A stretch of 15,953 bases of DNA from DASUZD01 sp036377055 (GCA_036377055.1 DASUZD010000199.1:1-15953); one strand, 5' to 3'; numbered from the stretch's first letter, positions 6,919 to 13,325 are shown. Made by a program: numbers and translations. The notes: a model not told the origin generated them from the letters alone.

Positions 6919-7846
6919 TTGCCGCAGCGAGCGTCTCCTCCAGCGTTCCGACGCCTTCGAACGCGCCGATCGCGGTCGTCGCGAGGGCGCCGGCGGCGTC
7001 GGCGAAGCGCGCGCAGCGCTCGAGCGGCCACTCGGCGAGGAGCCCGTACAGGAAGCCGGCGGCGAAGGCGTCGCCCGCGCCGGTACCGTCGACGGCGTCG
7101 ACCGCGACGCCTGGGACGTGGCCGTCGAATCCCTCGCCCGCGACGTAGCAGCCGTCCGCCCCGAGCGTGACGGCGGCGACGCGGGCGCCGAGCTCGCGGA
7201 GCCTTCGCGCCGCCTGTGCCGGGTCGCGCTCGCCGGTGATGCCCTGCGCCTCCGCGAGCCCGGGCGTGACGAGGTCGCAGTGCGGCAGCGCCGGTAGCAG
7301 CCGGTCCCACCGGCCGGTGGCGTCGAAGACGGTATCGACGGAGGTGATGATGCCGCTGCTCTTGGCCTCCGCGAGCAGGCGCGCGGTCGGCTCGCCGTCG
7401 AGCGCGTCGAGAACGAGCGCGCCGGCGACGTGGAGCGCGCGGCCGGAGAAGGCCCGGGCGCCGAGCTCGTCCACCCGAAGCGCGGCGTTCGCGCCGCGGA
7501 CGTGCAGAAAGGTGCGCTCGCCCGCCGGATCGACGAGCGCGACGCTGGCCGAGGTCGGCAGCTCGCCGTCGCGAAGGACGCCTTCGGCGTCGACGCCGCG
7601 CTCGTCCAGGAGGCTCAGGACGAACTCGCCGAACGTGTCGGCGCCGACCTTCCCGAGCGCAGCGGCCCGCAGCCCGAGCCGCGCGAGGGCGCTCGACGTG
7701 TTGAGCGCGCAACCCCCGCCGCGGAGCTCGATCGCGTCGACGAACCCGAGCGTCCCCGGCTCCGGAAGCCGCCCGACCGGCCGCGCGATCACGTCCGCGA
7801 CGAGGATCCCGACGCAGACGACGTCGGTTTGGGGTCGCTCGCCCAT
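6905..7846 (-). CDS. PfkB-family carbohydrate/nucleoside kinase
   Basis: Ribokinase-like kinases phosphorylate a sugar or nucleoside hydroxyl with ATP. The 313-aa length is typical. Signature 1 is seen as LRGGGCALNTSSALARLG (41-58) and KVGADTFGEF (66-75). Signature 2 is VDAVDGTGAGDAFAAGFLYG (249-268), with Asp259 the catalytic base and GAGD the anion hole. VTLGADGCYV (226-235) is the usual ATP-site strand. The substrate (ribose, adenosine, fructose and so on) cannot be assigned. ATG 7846 lies 6 nt from a TAGCCT box, suggesting leaderless transcription. The gene diverges from the MshEN gene (47 bp between starts) and converges on the methyltransferase. Its last codons and TGA lie in the right arm of the palindrome, so the C-terminal few residues may derive from that element. 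Confidence 0.92.
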   Translation of the reverse strand: MGERPQTDVVCVGILVADVIARPVGRLPEPGTLGFVDAIELRGGGCALNTSSALARLGLRAAALGKVGADTFGEFVLSLLDERGVDAEGVLRDGELPTSASVALVDPAGERTFLHVRGANAALRVDELGARAFSGRALHVAGALVLDALDGEPTARLLAEAKSSGIITSVDTVFDATGRWDRLLPALPHCDLVTPGLAEAQGITGERDPAQAARRLRELGARVAAVTLGADGCYVAGEGFDGHVPGVAVDAVDGTGAGDAFAAGFLYGLLAEWPLERCARFADAAGALATTAIGAFEGVGTLEETLAAARRVQ

Positions 7847-7852
7847 GCGGCC

Positions 7853-7881
7853 AGGCTAAAGATCCGGGCGGTTCGTGCCGA
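7853..7881 (-). promoter_or_regulatory. Putative promoter of the PfkB kinase gene
   Basis: On the minus strand, TCGGCA (7881-7876, four of six against TTGACA) is followed after 17 nt by TAGCCT (7858-7853), which fits TANNNT. The start ATG at 7846 is 6 nt beyond, so transcription would begin at or within a base or two of the start codon. Confidence 0.5.
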
Positions 7882-7893
7882 CTTGTAGGGATC

Positions 7894-8631
7894 GTGACGA
7901 GGAATGCCGCCTTCCCGTGGCGCCGGCTCGGCGAGCTGCTGATCGAGCGCGACCTGATCGACGGTCGCGACCTCGAGGACGCGCTGGCCGAGCAGGAGGC
8001 GAGCGGAAGGCGCCTCGGCGAGATCCTGGTCACGCAGGGCGCGCTCGCAGCCTCGGACCTGATCGGCGTGCTCGCAGAGCAGTACGGCCTCGACGTGCAG
8101 GTCCAGGCGACGCCGACGGACCCGTCGGGCCCTGAGGCGTCAAGCGAGTGGAAGCCCCTCGGGCGAATCCTGGTCGAGCGCGGCTCGCTCGGGAAGGAGG
8201 CGCTTCGGTCCGCGATCGCCGAGCAGCGGCGGACCGGCGGCCGGCTCGGCGCGCTCCTCGTCGACGGCGGCCACGTCAGTCCCGTCGAGCTGGTCGAGGC
8301 GCTCGCGGAGCAGCACGGCTTGGCGTCGCCGTCGCTCGTCGCCGCCGCGCGGGCCGACGCCGGGACCGAGCCCGCCTACCTAGTGCTGGACGGCTCGGGC
8401 CGCGAGCTCTTCCGCACCGACGGCTTCCTGGACGCGACCGACTTCGCGTTCGAGGTGCTCGAGACGGACGCGCTGCCGAGACTCGAGATCGTGCGCGTCG
8501 GGGACGGCCCGCGCGAACAGGTCTGGAGCTACGCGCAGGACGAGGCCGAAGCGGTGGCGACGGCTCCGCGCGACTCGCTCGAGATCTACGGCTTCGACGT
8601 CACGCGCTGGACCGGCCCGCCGCGGCGCTGA
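7894..8631 (+). CDS. Stand-alone protein with two tandem MshEN (c-di-GMP-binding) domains
   Basis: MshEN domains (T2SSE_N) normally form the N-terminus of secretion or pilus ATPases (GspE, PilB, MshE) and bind cyclic di-GMP through two 24-residue motifs, R-L-G-x2-L-x3-G...L-x3-L-x2-Q, separated by 5 residues. Here that pattern occurs twice: residues 11-34 plus 40-63, and 88-111 plus 117-140, each pair with the exact 5-residue spacer. Departures are Asp20 for the motif Gly in the first motif and Pro88 for Arg in the third. No Walker ATPase follows. Instead there is an alpha/beta C-terminal part (about 150-245) that I do not recognise. The 245-aa product has no membrane segment or signal peptide, so it is probably a cytosolic sensor or adaptor. 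GTG 7894 is chosen because the first motif starts at residue 11. No pilus or secretion gene is visible nearby. Confidence 0.8.
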   Translation: MTRNAAFPWRRLGELLIERDLIDGRDLEDALAEQEASGRRLGEILVTQGALAASDLIGVLAEQYGLDVQVQATPTDPSGPEASSEWKPLGRILVERGSLGKEALRSAIAEQRRTGGRLGALLVDGGHVSPVELVEALAEQHGLASPSLVAAARADAGTEPAYLVLDGSGRELFRTDGFLDATDFAFEVLETDALPRLEIVRVGDGPREQVWSYAQDEAEAVATAPRDSLEIYGFDVTRWTGPPRR

Positions 8632-8654
8632 CACGCCCGGGCGCCGCGACGGCC

Positions 8655-8660
8655 GATAAT
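8655..8660 (+). promoter_or_regulatory. Putative -10 box for the 142-aa gene
   Basis: GATAAT matches five of six bases of TATAAT and is 6 nt before GTG 8667, the same spacing as three other genes in the window. A CTGACA at 8628-8633 resembles a -35 box, but the 21-nt spacer is too long to count as support. Confidence 0.45.
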
Positions 8661-8666
8661 GCCGTC

Positions 8667-9095
8667 GTGCCGGAAGCGGTCGTCACCGTCGAGGAGGTGA
8701 AGGGCTTCAGGACGCAGTCCGGGAACACGCGCTTCGTGCTCCGCCACAGCGAGGGCCGCGAGTACACGACCTTCCGCGAGGAGATCGCCCGCGCCGCGCT
8801 CGCCGCAGAGGGGAAGCGCGCGCGGATCACGTTCCACGAGCAGCAGCGTGGACGGTTCACGAACGTCTACCTCGACTCGGTCGAGGTGCTCGACGAGGAC
8901 GAGCCCGGCGAGCGCGAGGAGCGCGGTGAGCCCGTCGAGGAGTTCGCGTGGAAGACGGCGGTCGACGCGGCTCCGTGGCTCCTGGGCGGCGAGCCGGAAG
9001 AGCCGGTCCCGCCGGACGAGCTCTTCGAGCGGCTCCAGCCGTTCAAGGAGCGGGTCGCGGAGGACATCCGCGCGGCCGGCGACGACGAGGAGTAG
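8667..9095 (+). CDS. Conserved-looking protein of unknown function, 142 aa
   Basis: I do not recognise this protein. The first 80 residues look like a compact beta-rich domain (AVVTVEEVKGFRTQSGNTRF, RFVLRHSEGREYTTFREEIA, RITFHEQQRGRFTNVYLDSV), loosely OB-fold-like. The remainder is strongly acidic (DEDEPGEREERGEPVEE; ends GDDEE). A longer reading from 8148 would overlap the MshEN gene in another frame, so GTG 8667, preceded by a -10-like GATAAT, is preferred. It lies 35 bp after the MshEN gene and 7 bp before the HAD gene on the same strand, so co-transcription is likely. No signal peptide or membrane segment is seen. The acidic tail would suit a nucleic-acid or partner-binding regulator, but that is speculation. 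Confidence 0.7.
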   Translation: MPEAVVTVEEVKGFRTQSGNTRFVLRHSEGREYTTFREEIARAALAAEGKRARITFHEQQRGRFTNVYLDSVEVLDEDEPGEREERGEPVEEFAWKTAVDAAPWLLGGEPEEPVPPDELFERLQPFKERVAEDIRAAGDDEE

Positions 9096-9102
9096 GGCAG
9101 GC

Positions 9103-9898
9103 GTGAGCGGGTTTCGCCTTGTCGCGACGGACCTCGATGGCACGCTGCTCCGCTCTGACGGCAGCGTCTCCGAACGCACTCGGCGCGCGCTCCGTCGGGT
9201 CCGCGAATCGGGCTGCGACGTCGTGGTCGTCTCGGCCCGAGCGCCGCAGTGGCTGAAGGAGGTCGTCGACGATCTCCAGCTGGGCTCCGGGTACGCCGTC
9301 TGCTCGAACGGCGCCGTCGTCTACGACTTCGGGCGCGGGGCTGCCGTTCGGCATCACACGCTCTCCGCCGACGTCGCCACACGAATCGTCCGAGCGCTCC
9401 GCGAGGCAGCTCCCGGGGTCGCGTTCGCTTGCGAGCGCGAGTCGCTGACGTTTCGCGAGCCGCATTACGTTCCGTTTTGGGCGACGCCCGGCATGGACGA
9501 CCGCTTCGATGCGCTCGGCGTCACAGAGCCGGTCTCGAAGCTGATCGTCCGGCATCCGCACCTTTCTCACGACGAGCTCTATGCGCTCGTCGCGGGGATC
9601 TGTGACGAAGACGCGACCGCGACGATCTCGGGCAAGGTGTTGGTCGAGATCTCGGCCGCAGGCGTTACGAAGGCTTACGCGCTGGCCGCGCTCTGCGACG
9701 AGATCGGGGTCGACGCCAGGTCTGTGGTCGCCTTCGGAGACATGCCGAACGACATCCCGATGCTCGAATGGGCGGGGCGTCGCCGTGGCGAACGCGCATC
9801 CCGACGTGCTCGCCGTCGCCGACGAGGTCACGGCGGCAAACGACGCCGACGGCGTCGCGATCGCACTCGAGCGTCTGGTGCTGGCCGAGACGCCGTAG
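9103..9898 (+). pseudogene. Cof-type HAD phosphatase, frame broken near 9775
   Basis: HAD hydrolases of the Cof/YwpJ group dephosphorylate sugar phosphates or cofactors such as FMN. From GTG 9103 (GAGGAG ribosome site at 9087-9092) the frame gives VATDLDGTLL (motif I, nucleophile Asp10 and Asp12), VVVVSAR (motif II), a C2 cap, GVTKAYAL (motif III Lys region) and VVAFGDMPNDIPMLEWAG (motif IV). At about 9775 the family sequence leaves this frame and continues in the next one as GVAVANAHPDVLAVADEV...ERLVLAETP, stopping at 9898. Restoring a second GGGGC at 9774-9778 would mend it to 267 codons including stop, a normal length, so loss of one unit of a GGGGC tandem (5 bp) is the simplest cause. All catalytic motifs precede the break, so some function may survive if the out-of-frame tail is tolerated. 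A sequencing or assembly error in a G-run is a serious alternative. Confidence 0.85.
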
Positions 9899-9904
9899 CC
9901 GCCT

Positions 9905-9927
9905 ACAGGGGCGGCAGGACTCGAACC
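9905..9927 (-). repeat. Truncated copy of the tRNA-Trp 3' end, possible att site
   Basis: These 23 bp are identical to 12161-12183, which span the 3' half of the T arm, the 3' acceptor strand, the discriminator and one base beyond in the tRNA-Trp gene, in the same orientation. Identity stops in the T stem (C to A change in the partner strand). No D arm, anticodon arm or 5' acceptor strand can be folded from 9928-9985, so this is a fragment, not a second tRNA. Such copies mark the far end of elements integrated into tRNA 3' ends. It lies 7 bp after the broken HAD gene. Confidence 0.8.
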
Positions 9928-10016
9928 GGCCGCTCGTCGTGGCGGCTCGAACGCCGACCGTTGACTGCGCCAGCGGCGTTGTCGAGACTTGATGGACGGT
10001 CCCGGCTCGGCTCTTC

Positions 10017-11330
10017 GTGCTCGGCTCGGTCGTGCTGCTGGTCCTCGCAGCGCCGGGCATCAGCTCGCCCCGGCGGGGCGGCGCCGCCGGCGAGCCGGCG
10101 TCCGATCGGAGCCCTGCGAGCGTCGACATCGGCGACGCCGTCGTCGTCGGGCGCGACGGGGCGATCGTCGTGGCCGGTCTCAGCCGGCGAGGCGGCCGGT
10201 ATCAGTTCGGGCTCGCGCGCTACCGGCCGAACGGCACGCTTGACCCGCGCTTCGGAACGGGCGGACGCGTTCTGACGTCCTTTCCGCGCGGCGGAAGCGG
10301 CGATGCGGCGCTCGCCGAGCAGCCGGACGGCAAGCTCGTCGTCGCCGGTGCAGTACGGGCCGCGACGAACCAGACCGTCTTCGGGATTGGCCGGTACACC
10401 CGTCGCGGCGGCCGGCTCGACCCGAGCTTCGGGCGCGGCGGTACGGTCATGACGCCGGCTCCGGCTCCGCGGCGCGGCACGTTCTCCCTGACGTACGCCG
10501 GCGGCCTCGTCCTCCAGCGTGACGGCAAGCTCGTCGTCGCCGGGGCCCGCACCAACATCAAGGACCGGCTCGGCATCGCGCTCGCCCGGTACACGAGCGC
10601 GGGGACCCTCGACCCGACCTTCGGCGTTCGCGGGAAGGTCGAGACGGACCTCGGCTCACGGAGCGGCGCGGCGGAATCCGGCGTCGCGCTGCAGGCCGAC
10701 GGCAAGATCGTCACCGCGGGCTACAGCAGCATGCCGCACCTCGCCGCCGCCCGTTTCACGAGCCGCGGCGCGCTCGACGGCGGCTTCGGCAGCGCCGGGA
10801 CCGTCGTGACGCCGGTCGGAGCCTGGAGCGAGGCGGGCGGCGTGGCAATCCAGCCGGATCGCCGGATCCTGGTCGCCGCGTCGGCCTTCGTCCCGCACAG
10901 CGGGGTCCAGCTCGCCGTCGTCCGATACCTCCCGAACGGCCGCGTTGACACGAGCTTCGGAGTCGATGGGACCGTCGTGACGAACTTCGCCGTCAACGGC
11001 AGGCCGGCGATCGCGATCCAGCGGGACGGGAAGATCGTGGTCGCGTGCGGGGTCGGGAACCCGCGCCGGTTCGGGCTCGCTCGCTACGACACCCGCGGCG
11101 CGCTCGACCCGACGTTCGGGGAGGGCGGCAAGGTTCGCGCCCGCTTCGCCAAGGCCAGCACCGCGCACGCCGTTGCGCTCCAGGGGGACGGCAAGATCGT
11201 CGTCACCGGCAGCAGCGGCGGGGACTTCGCGCTCGCGCGCTATAGCGTGGACGGCGAGCTCGACGAGAGCTTCGGCACAGGAGGCCTCGTGACCACGGCG
11301 CTCGGGCCCGCGTGGGTTGCGCGCCGATGA
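10017..11330 (+). CDS. Secreted seven-repeat delta-60/beta-propeller-like protein
   Basis: The 437-aa product consists of seven units of about 55-60 residues. Each has a strand pair of the type LQ-x-DGK(I/L)VVAG followed by (L/I)(A/G)RY-x3-G-x-LD-x2-FG-x-GG-x-V-x-T. The RY...FG elements read, in order, RYRPNGTLDPRFG, RYTRRGGRLDPSFG, RYTSAGTLDPTFG, RFTSRGALDGGFG, RYLPNGRVDTSFG, RYDTRGALDPTFG and RYSVDGELDESFG. This is the delta-60 repeat seen in large surface proteins, and seven copies suit a closed seven-blade propeller. The N-terminus, LGSVVLLVLAAPGISS, resembles a signal-peptide core, but GTG 10017 leaves no basic residue before it and an in-frame TGA at 9990-9992 limits extension, so the export signal may be damaged. 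Function is unknown; binding or surface roles are usual for such folds. It lies in the possible tRNA-bounded segment. Confidence 0.82.
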   Translation: MLGSVVLLVLAAPGISSPRRGGAAGEPASDRSPASVDIGDAVVVGRDGAIVVAGLSRRGGRYQFGLARYRPNGTLDPRFGTGGRVLTSFPRGGSGDAALAEQPDGKLVVAGAVRAATNQTVFGIGRYTRRGGRLDPSFGRGGTVMTPAPAPRRGTFSLTYAGGLVLQRDGKLVVAGARTNIKDRLGIALARYTSAGTLDPTFGVRGKVETDLGSRSGAAESGVALQADGKIVTAGYSSMPHLAAARFTSRGALDGGFGSAGTVVTPVGAWSEAGGVAIQPDRRILVAASAFVPHSGVQLAVVRYLPNGRVDTSFGVDGTVVTNFAVNGRPAIAIQRDGKIVVACGVGNPRRFGLARYDTRGALDPTFGEGGKVRARFAKASTAHAVALQGDGKIVVTGSSGGDFALARYSVDGELDESFGTGGLVTTALGPAWVARR

Positions 11331-11418
11331 CGCTCCCGGTGGGCTCGCGACGCAGGCTCTGAGCGCGTGCTAGCTTCGGCCCCTATCGGTTGGTGATCGC
11401 CGAGGAAAGGGTTTAGGG

Positions 11419-12105
11419 GTGTCGCTCGATCAGAAGAGGGCGCGTTGGTTCGGCGTGCTCTACCTCATCACGTTCGTCACGTCGATCCCGGCACTGCTGC
11501 TTTACGAGCCTGCGCTCAGAGATCCCGTGGGCTATATCGCAGGCGGCGGGCACGACAAGCGGATTCTGCTCGGAGCCCTGCTCGAGCTGCTGCTGATCAT
11601 CGCGAACATCGGCACCGCCGTCGTGATCGTTCCGATCATGAGGCGGCAGCTCGAGGAGCTGTCGATCGGCTACGTGACGGCGCGGCTCTTCGAGTGCACC
11701 TTCATCCTCGTCGGCATCGTCGCGATGGTTGGGATCGTCACGTTGCACAGAGAGACCGCGGGTGGGAACGAAGGCGCAATCGCTTACGCGCTTGCGGCGA
11801 TCAAGGACTGGACGTTCCTCCTGGGGCCGGGCTGGGTGGTCGGCTGGGGGAACGGGTTGATCCTCGGTTACATGATGTATCGCACGCAGCTCGTGCCCCG
11901 GCCGTGGCCGTGGCTCGGGCTCGTCGGCGGGCCGCTGCTCGTCATCGCGGGGACGATCGTGATGTTCGGAAGGAATCCCGCGTCCGCCGCGCTCAAGGGC
12001 CCCGCGTCGATTCCCGAAGCCCTGTGGGAACTCTTCCTCGGTGTCTACTGCACCGTGTGGGGTTTCCGGCGCGACGCCCCGATCCTTTCCCAGAGCGCCC
12101 GATGA
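11419..12105 (+). CDS. DUF4386-type multi-pass membrane protein
   Basis: The 228-aa product is very hydrophobic, with about six predicted membrane helices: WFGVLYLITFVTSIPALLLY, ILLGALLELLLIIANIGTAV, a helix around FECTFILVGIVAMVGIVTL, one around DWTFLLGPGWVVGWGNGLIL, PWLGLVGGPLLVIAGTIVM, and a last one near LWELFLGVYCTVWGF. The N-terminal R-x-F/W-G-x-L-Y-L-x-T motif and overall layout match the DUF4386 family, whose function is not known. GTG 11419 is preceded by GAGGAAAGG (11402-11410), a good ribosome-binding site, and the mRNA therefore has a leader, unlike several neighbours. The gene follows the delta-60 gene by 88 bp and is the last gene before tRNA-Trp within the possible integrated segment. 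Confidence 0.8.
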   Translation: MSLDQKRARWFGVLYLITFVTSIPALLLYEPALRDPVGYIAGGGHDKRILLGALLELLLIIANIGTAVVIVPIMRRQLEELSIGYVTARLFECTFILVGIVAMVGIVTLHRETAGGNEGAIAYALAAIKDWTFLLGPGWVVGWGNGLILGYMMYRTQLVPRPWPWLGLVGGPLLVIAGTIVMFGRNPASAALKGPASIPEALWELFLGVYCTVWGFRRDAPILSQSAR

Positions 12106-12161
12106 ACGTGGTGCGACTGGAGGTGGCTCGAGAAGCGGGAGTCCGCTCAACTTAGGCGCAA

Positions 12162-12234
12162 CAGGGGCGGCAGGACTCGAACCTGCAACCCCCGGTTTTG
12201 GAGACCGGTGCTCTGCCAGTTGAGCTACGCCCCT
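12162..12234 (-). tRNA. tRNA-Trp (anticodon CCA)
   Basis: On the minus strand the 73-nt gene folds fully. The acceptor stem is AGGGGCG with CGCCCCT. The D arm carries TAGCTCAACTGGCAGAGC. The anticodon stem is CCGGT/ACCGG with loop CTCCAAA, giving anticodon CCA, which reads UGG. The T arm is GCAGG-TTCGAGT-CCTGC. The discriminator is G. The 3' CCA is not encoded. It has a TACAAT promoter box upstream. Its 3' end is duplicated at 9905-9927. Confidence 0.97.
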
Positions 12235-12250
12235 GGGTTGCGGCCGCCGA

Positions 12251-12256
12251 ATTGTA
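12251..12256 (-). promoter_or_regulatory. -10 box of tRNA-Trp
   Basis: Minus-strand TACAAT (five of six against TATAAT) lies 16 nt before the mature tRNA 5' end, leaving a leader of about 10 nt for RNase P to remove. It is in the most AT-rich spot of a GC-rich gap. No clear -35 box was found. Confidence 0.6.
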
Positions 12257-12308
12257 TCGGCGCCCCTCCGGGCATCCCGACGCGCGCGAGGAGGCGCTCG
12301 AGGAGGGG

Positions 12309-12314
12309 TAGCCT
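12309..12314 (+). promoter_or_regulatory. Putative -10 box of the 62-aa membrane protein gene
   Basis: TAGCCT (TANNNT) is 6 nt before GTG 12321; the same hexamer at the same distance precedes the PfkB gene. A purine-rich AGGAGGGG at 12301-12308 could instead be a ribosome-binding site if transcription starts further upstream. Confidence 0.4.
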
Positions 12315-12320
12315 CCCGGC

Positions 12321-12509
12321 GTGGCCGCGCCGTCGCAGCGTCGCGCGCTCGGCGCGCTCTTCCTCGTTCTCGCGGCTGCGTTCGCCGGCGTCGCGGTCGA
12401 GTCGGTGCGGTCGTATGCGGGCGCGCGCAGCATCGTGATCGGCTTCGCGGCTGGTGCGCTTGCGCTCTGGCTGGCCGGCTTGGCGATCCGCGCGCTGCGC
12501 CGTGGATGA
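12321..12509 (+). CDS. Small two-helix membrane protein, 62 aa
   Basis: I do not recognise a family. The 62-residue product has a short basic N-terminus (MAAPSQRR), two hydrophobic helices (about residues 9-27, LGALFLVLAAAFAGVAV, and 38-57, IVIGFAAGALALWLAGLAI), a loop with charged residues (ESVRSYAGARS) and a basic end (RALRRG). It is probably a hairpin inner-membrane protein with both ends in the cytoplasm. It sits 33 bp before the sigma-factor gene on the same strand. The sigma gene has its own -10 box, so coupling is possible but not required. A small membrane protein beside a sigma factor might influence it, but nothing in the sequence resembles a known anti-sigma domain. Confidence 0.65.
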   Translation: MAAPSQRRALGALFLVLAAAFAGVAVESVRSYAGARSIVIGFAAGALALWLAGLAIRALRRG

Positions 12510-12530
12510 GGAATCCGCCGAACCGCGCCG

Positions 12531-12536
12531 TATCCT
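12531..12536 (+). promoter_or_regulatory. Putative -10 box of the sigma-factor gene
   Basis: TATCCT fits TANNNT and lies 6 nt before GTG 12543, so the transcript would start at or next to the start codon. No ribosome-binding site is found in the few bases between. No good -35 box at 16-18 nt. Confidence 0.5.
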
Positions 12537-12542
12537 TCGCGC

Positions 12543-13325
12543 GTGGCCGACGAGCTCCAGACGCTCTGGCGCGACTATCGCCGGACTCGCGACCAGCACC
12601 TCCGCGACCGCCTGATCCTCAACTACGCCCCGCTCGTGAAGTACGTCGCGGGGCGCCTCGGCAGCGGCCTCCCGGCCCACGTCGACGAGGGCGACCTCGT
12701 CTCGTACGGGCTCCTCGGGCTGATCGGCGCCATCGAGCGGTTCGATCCGGACCGCGACATCAAGTTCGAGACGTACGCGATCTCCCGGATCAAGGGCTCG
12801 ATCATCGACGAGCTGCGCGCGATGGACTGGGTGCCGCGGTCCGTGCGTGCTCGGGCGCGCGACATCGAGCGCGCGATCGCCGAGCTCGAGGCCAAGCTCG
12901 GCCGCGCGCCGACAGACGAGGAGATCGCGGACAAGCTCGGGCTGTCGCAGGACGAGCTCGCCGACAGCCTCACGGACATCTCGCGCTCCTCGATCGCAGC
13001 GCTCGACGAGCTCTGGACGGTCTCGTCCTCCGGCGGCGACCAGATCGCGCTGATCGACACGATCGAGGACACACAGGGCCCGGAGCCGCAGTCCGCGCTC
13101 GCGCAGACGGAGATGCGCGAGGCGATCGGCGAGGCGATCGCGCGTCTGCCCGAGCGCGAGAAGCTCGTCGTCACGCTCTACTACTACGAGGAGCTGACGC
13201 TGCGGGAGATCGGCGAGGTGCTCGGCGTGACCGAGTCGCGCGTCTCGCAGCTGCACACGAAGGCGATCCTGCGCCTGAAGGCGCGCCTCGCGGGGACGCC
13301 CGCGCGCACCACCTTCGAGACCTAA
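12543..13325 (+). CDS. RNA polymerase sigma factor, sigma-28 (FliA/WhiG) family
   Basis: The 260-aa protein has the sigma-70-family group 3 layout. Region 2 is about residues 22-93, with DRLILNYAPLVKYVAGRLGSGLP, DLVSYGLLGLIGAIERFDP (core binding, 2.1/2.2) and FETYAISRIKGSIIDELRAMDWVPRSVR (-10 recognition, 2.3/2.4). Region 3 is about 95-175 (LGRAPTDEEIADKLGLSQDEL). Region 4 is about 195-250 (LPEREKLVVTLYYYEELTLREIGEVLGVTESRVSQLHTKAILRLK, helix-turn-helix for -35). The DWVPRSVR and YYYEELTLREIGEVLGVTESRVSQ segments are hallmarks of FliA and WhiG. In flagellated bacteria it drives late flagellar genes; in Streptomyces, sporulation genes. No flagellar gene or obvious FlgM/RsiG-type anti-sigma is in the window. 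Its stop overlaps that of the convergent small gene by 3 bp. Confidence 0.95.
   Translation: MADELQTLWRDYRRTRDQHLRDRLILNYAPLVKYVAGRLGSGLPAHVDEGDLVSYGLLGLIGAIERFDPDRDIKFETYAISRIKGSIIDELRAMDWVPRSVRARARDIERAIAELEAKLGRAPTDEEIADKLGLSQDELADSLTDISRSSIAALDELWTVSSSGGDQIALIDTIEDTQGPEPQSALAQTEMREAIGEAIARLPEREKLVVTLYYYEELTLREIGEVLGVTESRVSQLHTKAILRLKARLAGTPARTTFET

Larger units (their letters stand above)
9905..12183. mobile_element. Possible tRNA-Trp-bounded integrated segment or remnant
   Basis: The segment lies between the truncated 3' tRNA copy (9905-9927) and the intact tRNA-Trp gene (same 23 bp at 12161-12183). The tRNA is on the minus strand, so the segment extends away from its 3' end, as expected when a tyrosine recombinase inserts into a tRNA 3' end and rebuilds the gene at one border. 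It holds two cargo-type genes, the delta-60 repeat protein and the DUF4386 membrane protein, and about 2.2 kb in all. No integrase or excisionase is seen, so it is either decayed, mobilised in trans or merely an old tRNA duplication. Base composition does not differ visibly from the surroundings. Confidence 0.4.

Noticed and set aside
5400..7148. 582-aa plus-strand open frame
   Set aside because: It crosses the FAD gene antisense, the methyltransferase in another frame, the palindrome and the kinase; the product is Arg/Ala/Pro-rich without domains.
9928..9985. A complete second tRNA at the left repeat
   Set aside because: Only the 3' T-arm and acceptor strand are present; no 5' acceptor partner, D arm or anticodon arm can be formed, and the T stem has a mismatch.
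9992..10243. 84-aa frame starting ATG 9992 as an alternative to the delta-60 gene start
   Set aside because: It is in a different frame from the repeats and gives an Arg-rich sequence; a frameshift joining it to the repeat protein is not supported because the GTG 10017 frame already encodes a hydrophobic leader-like segment.
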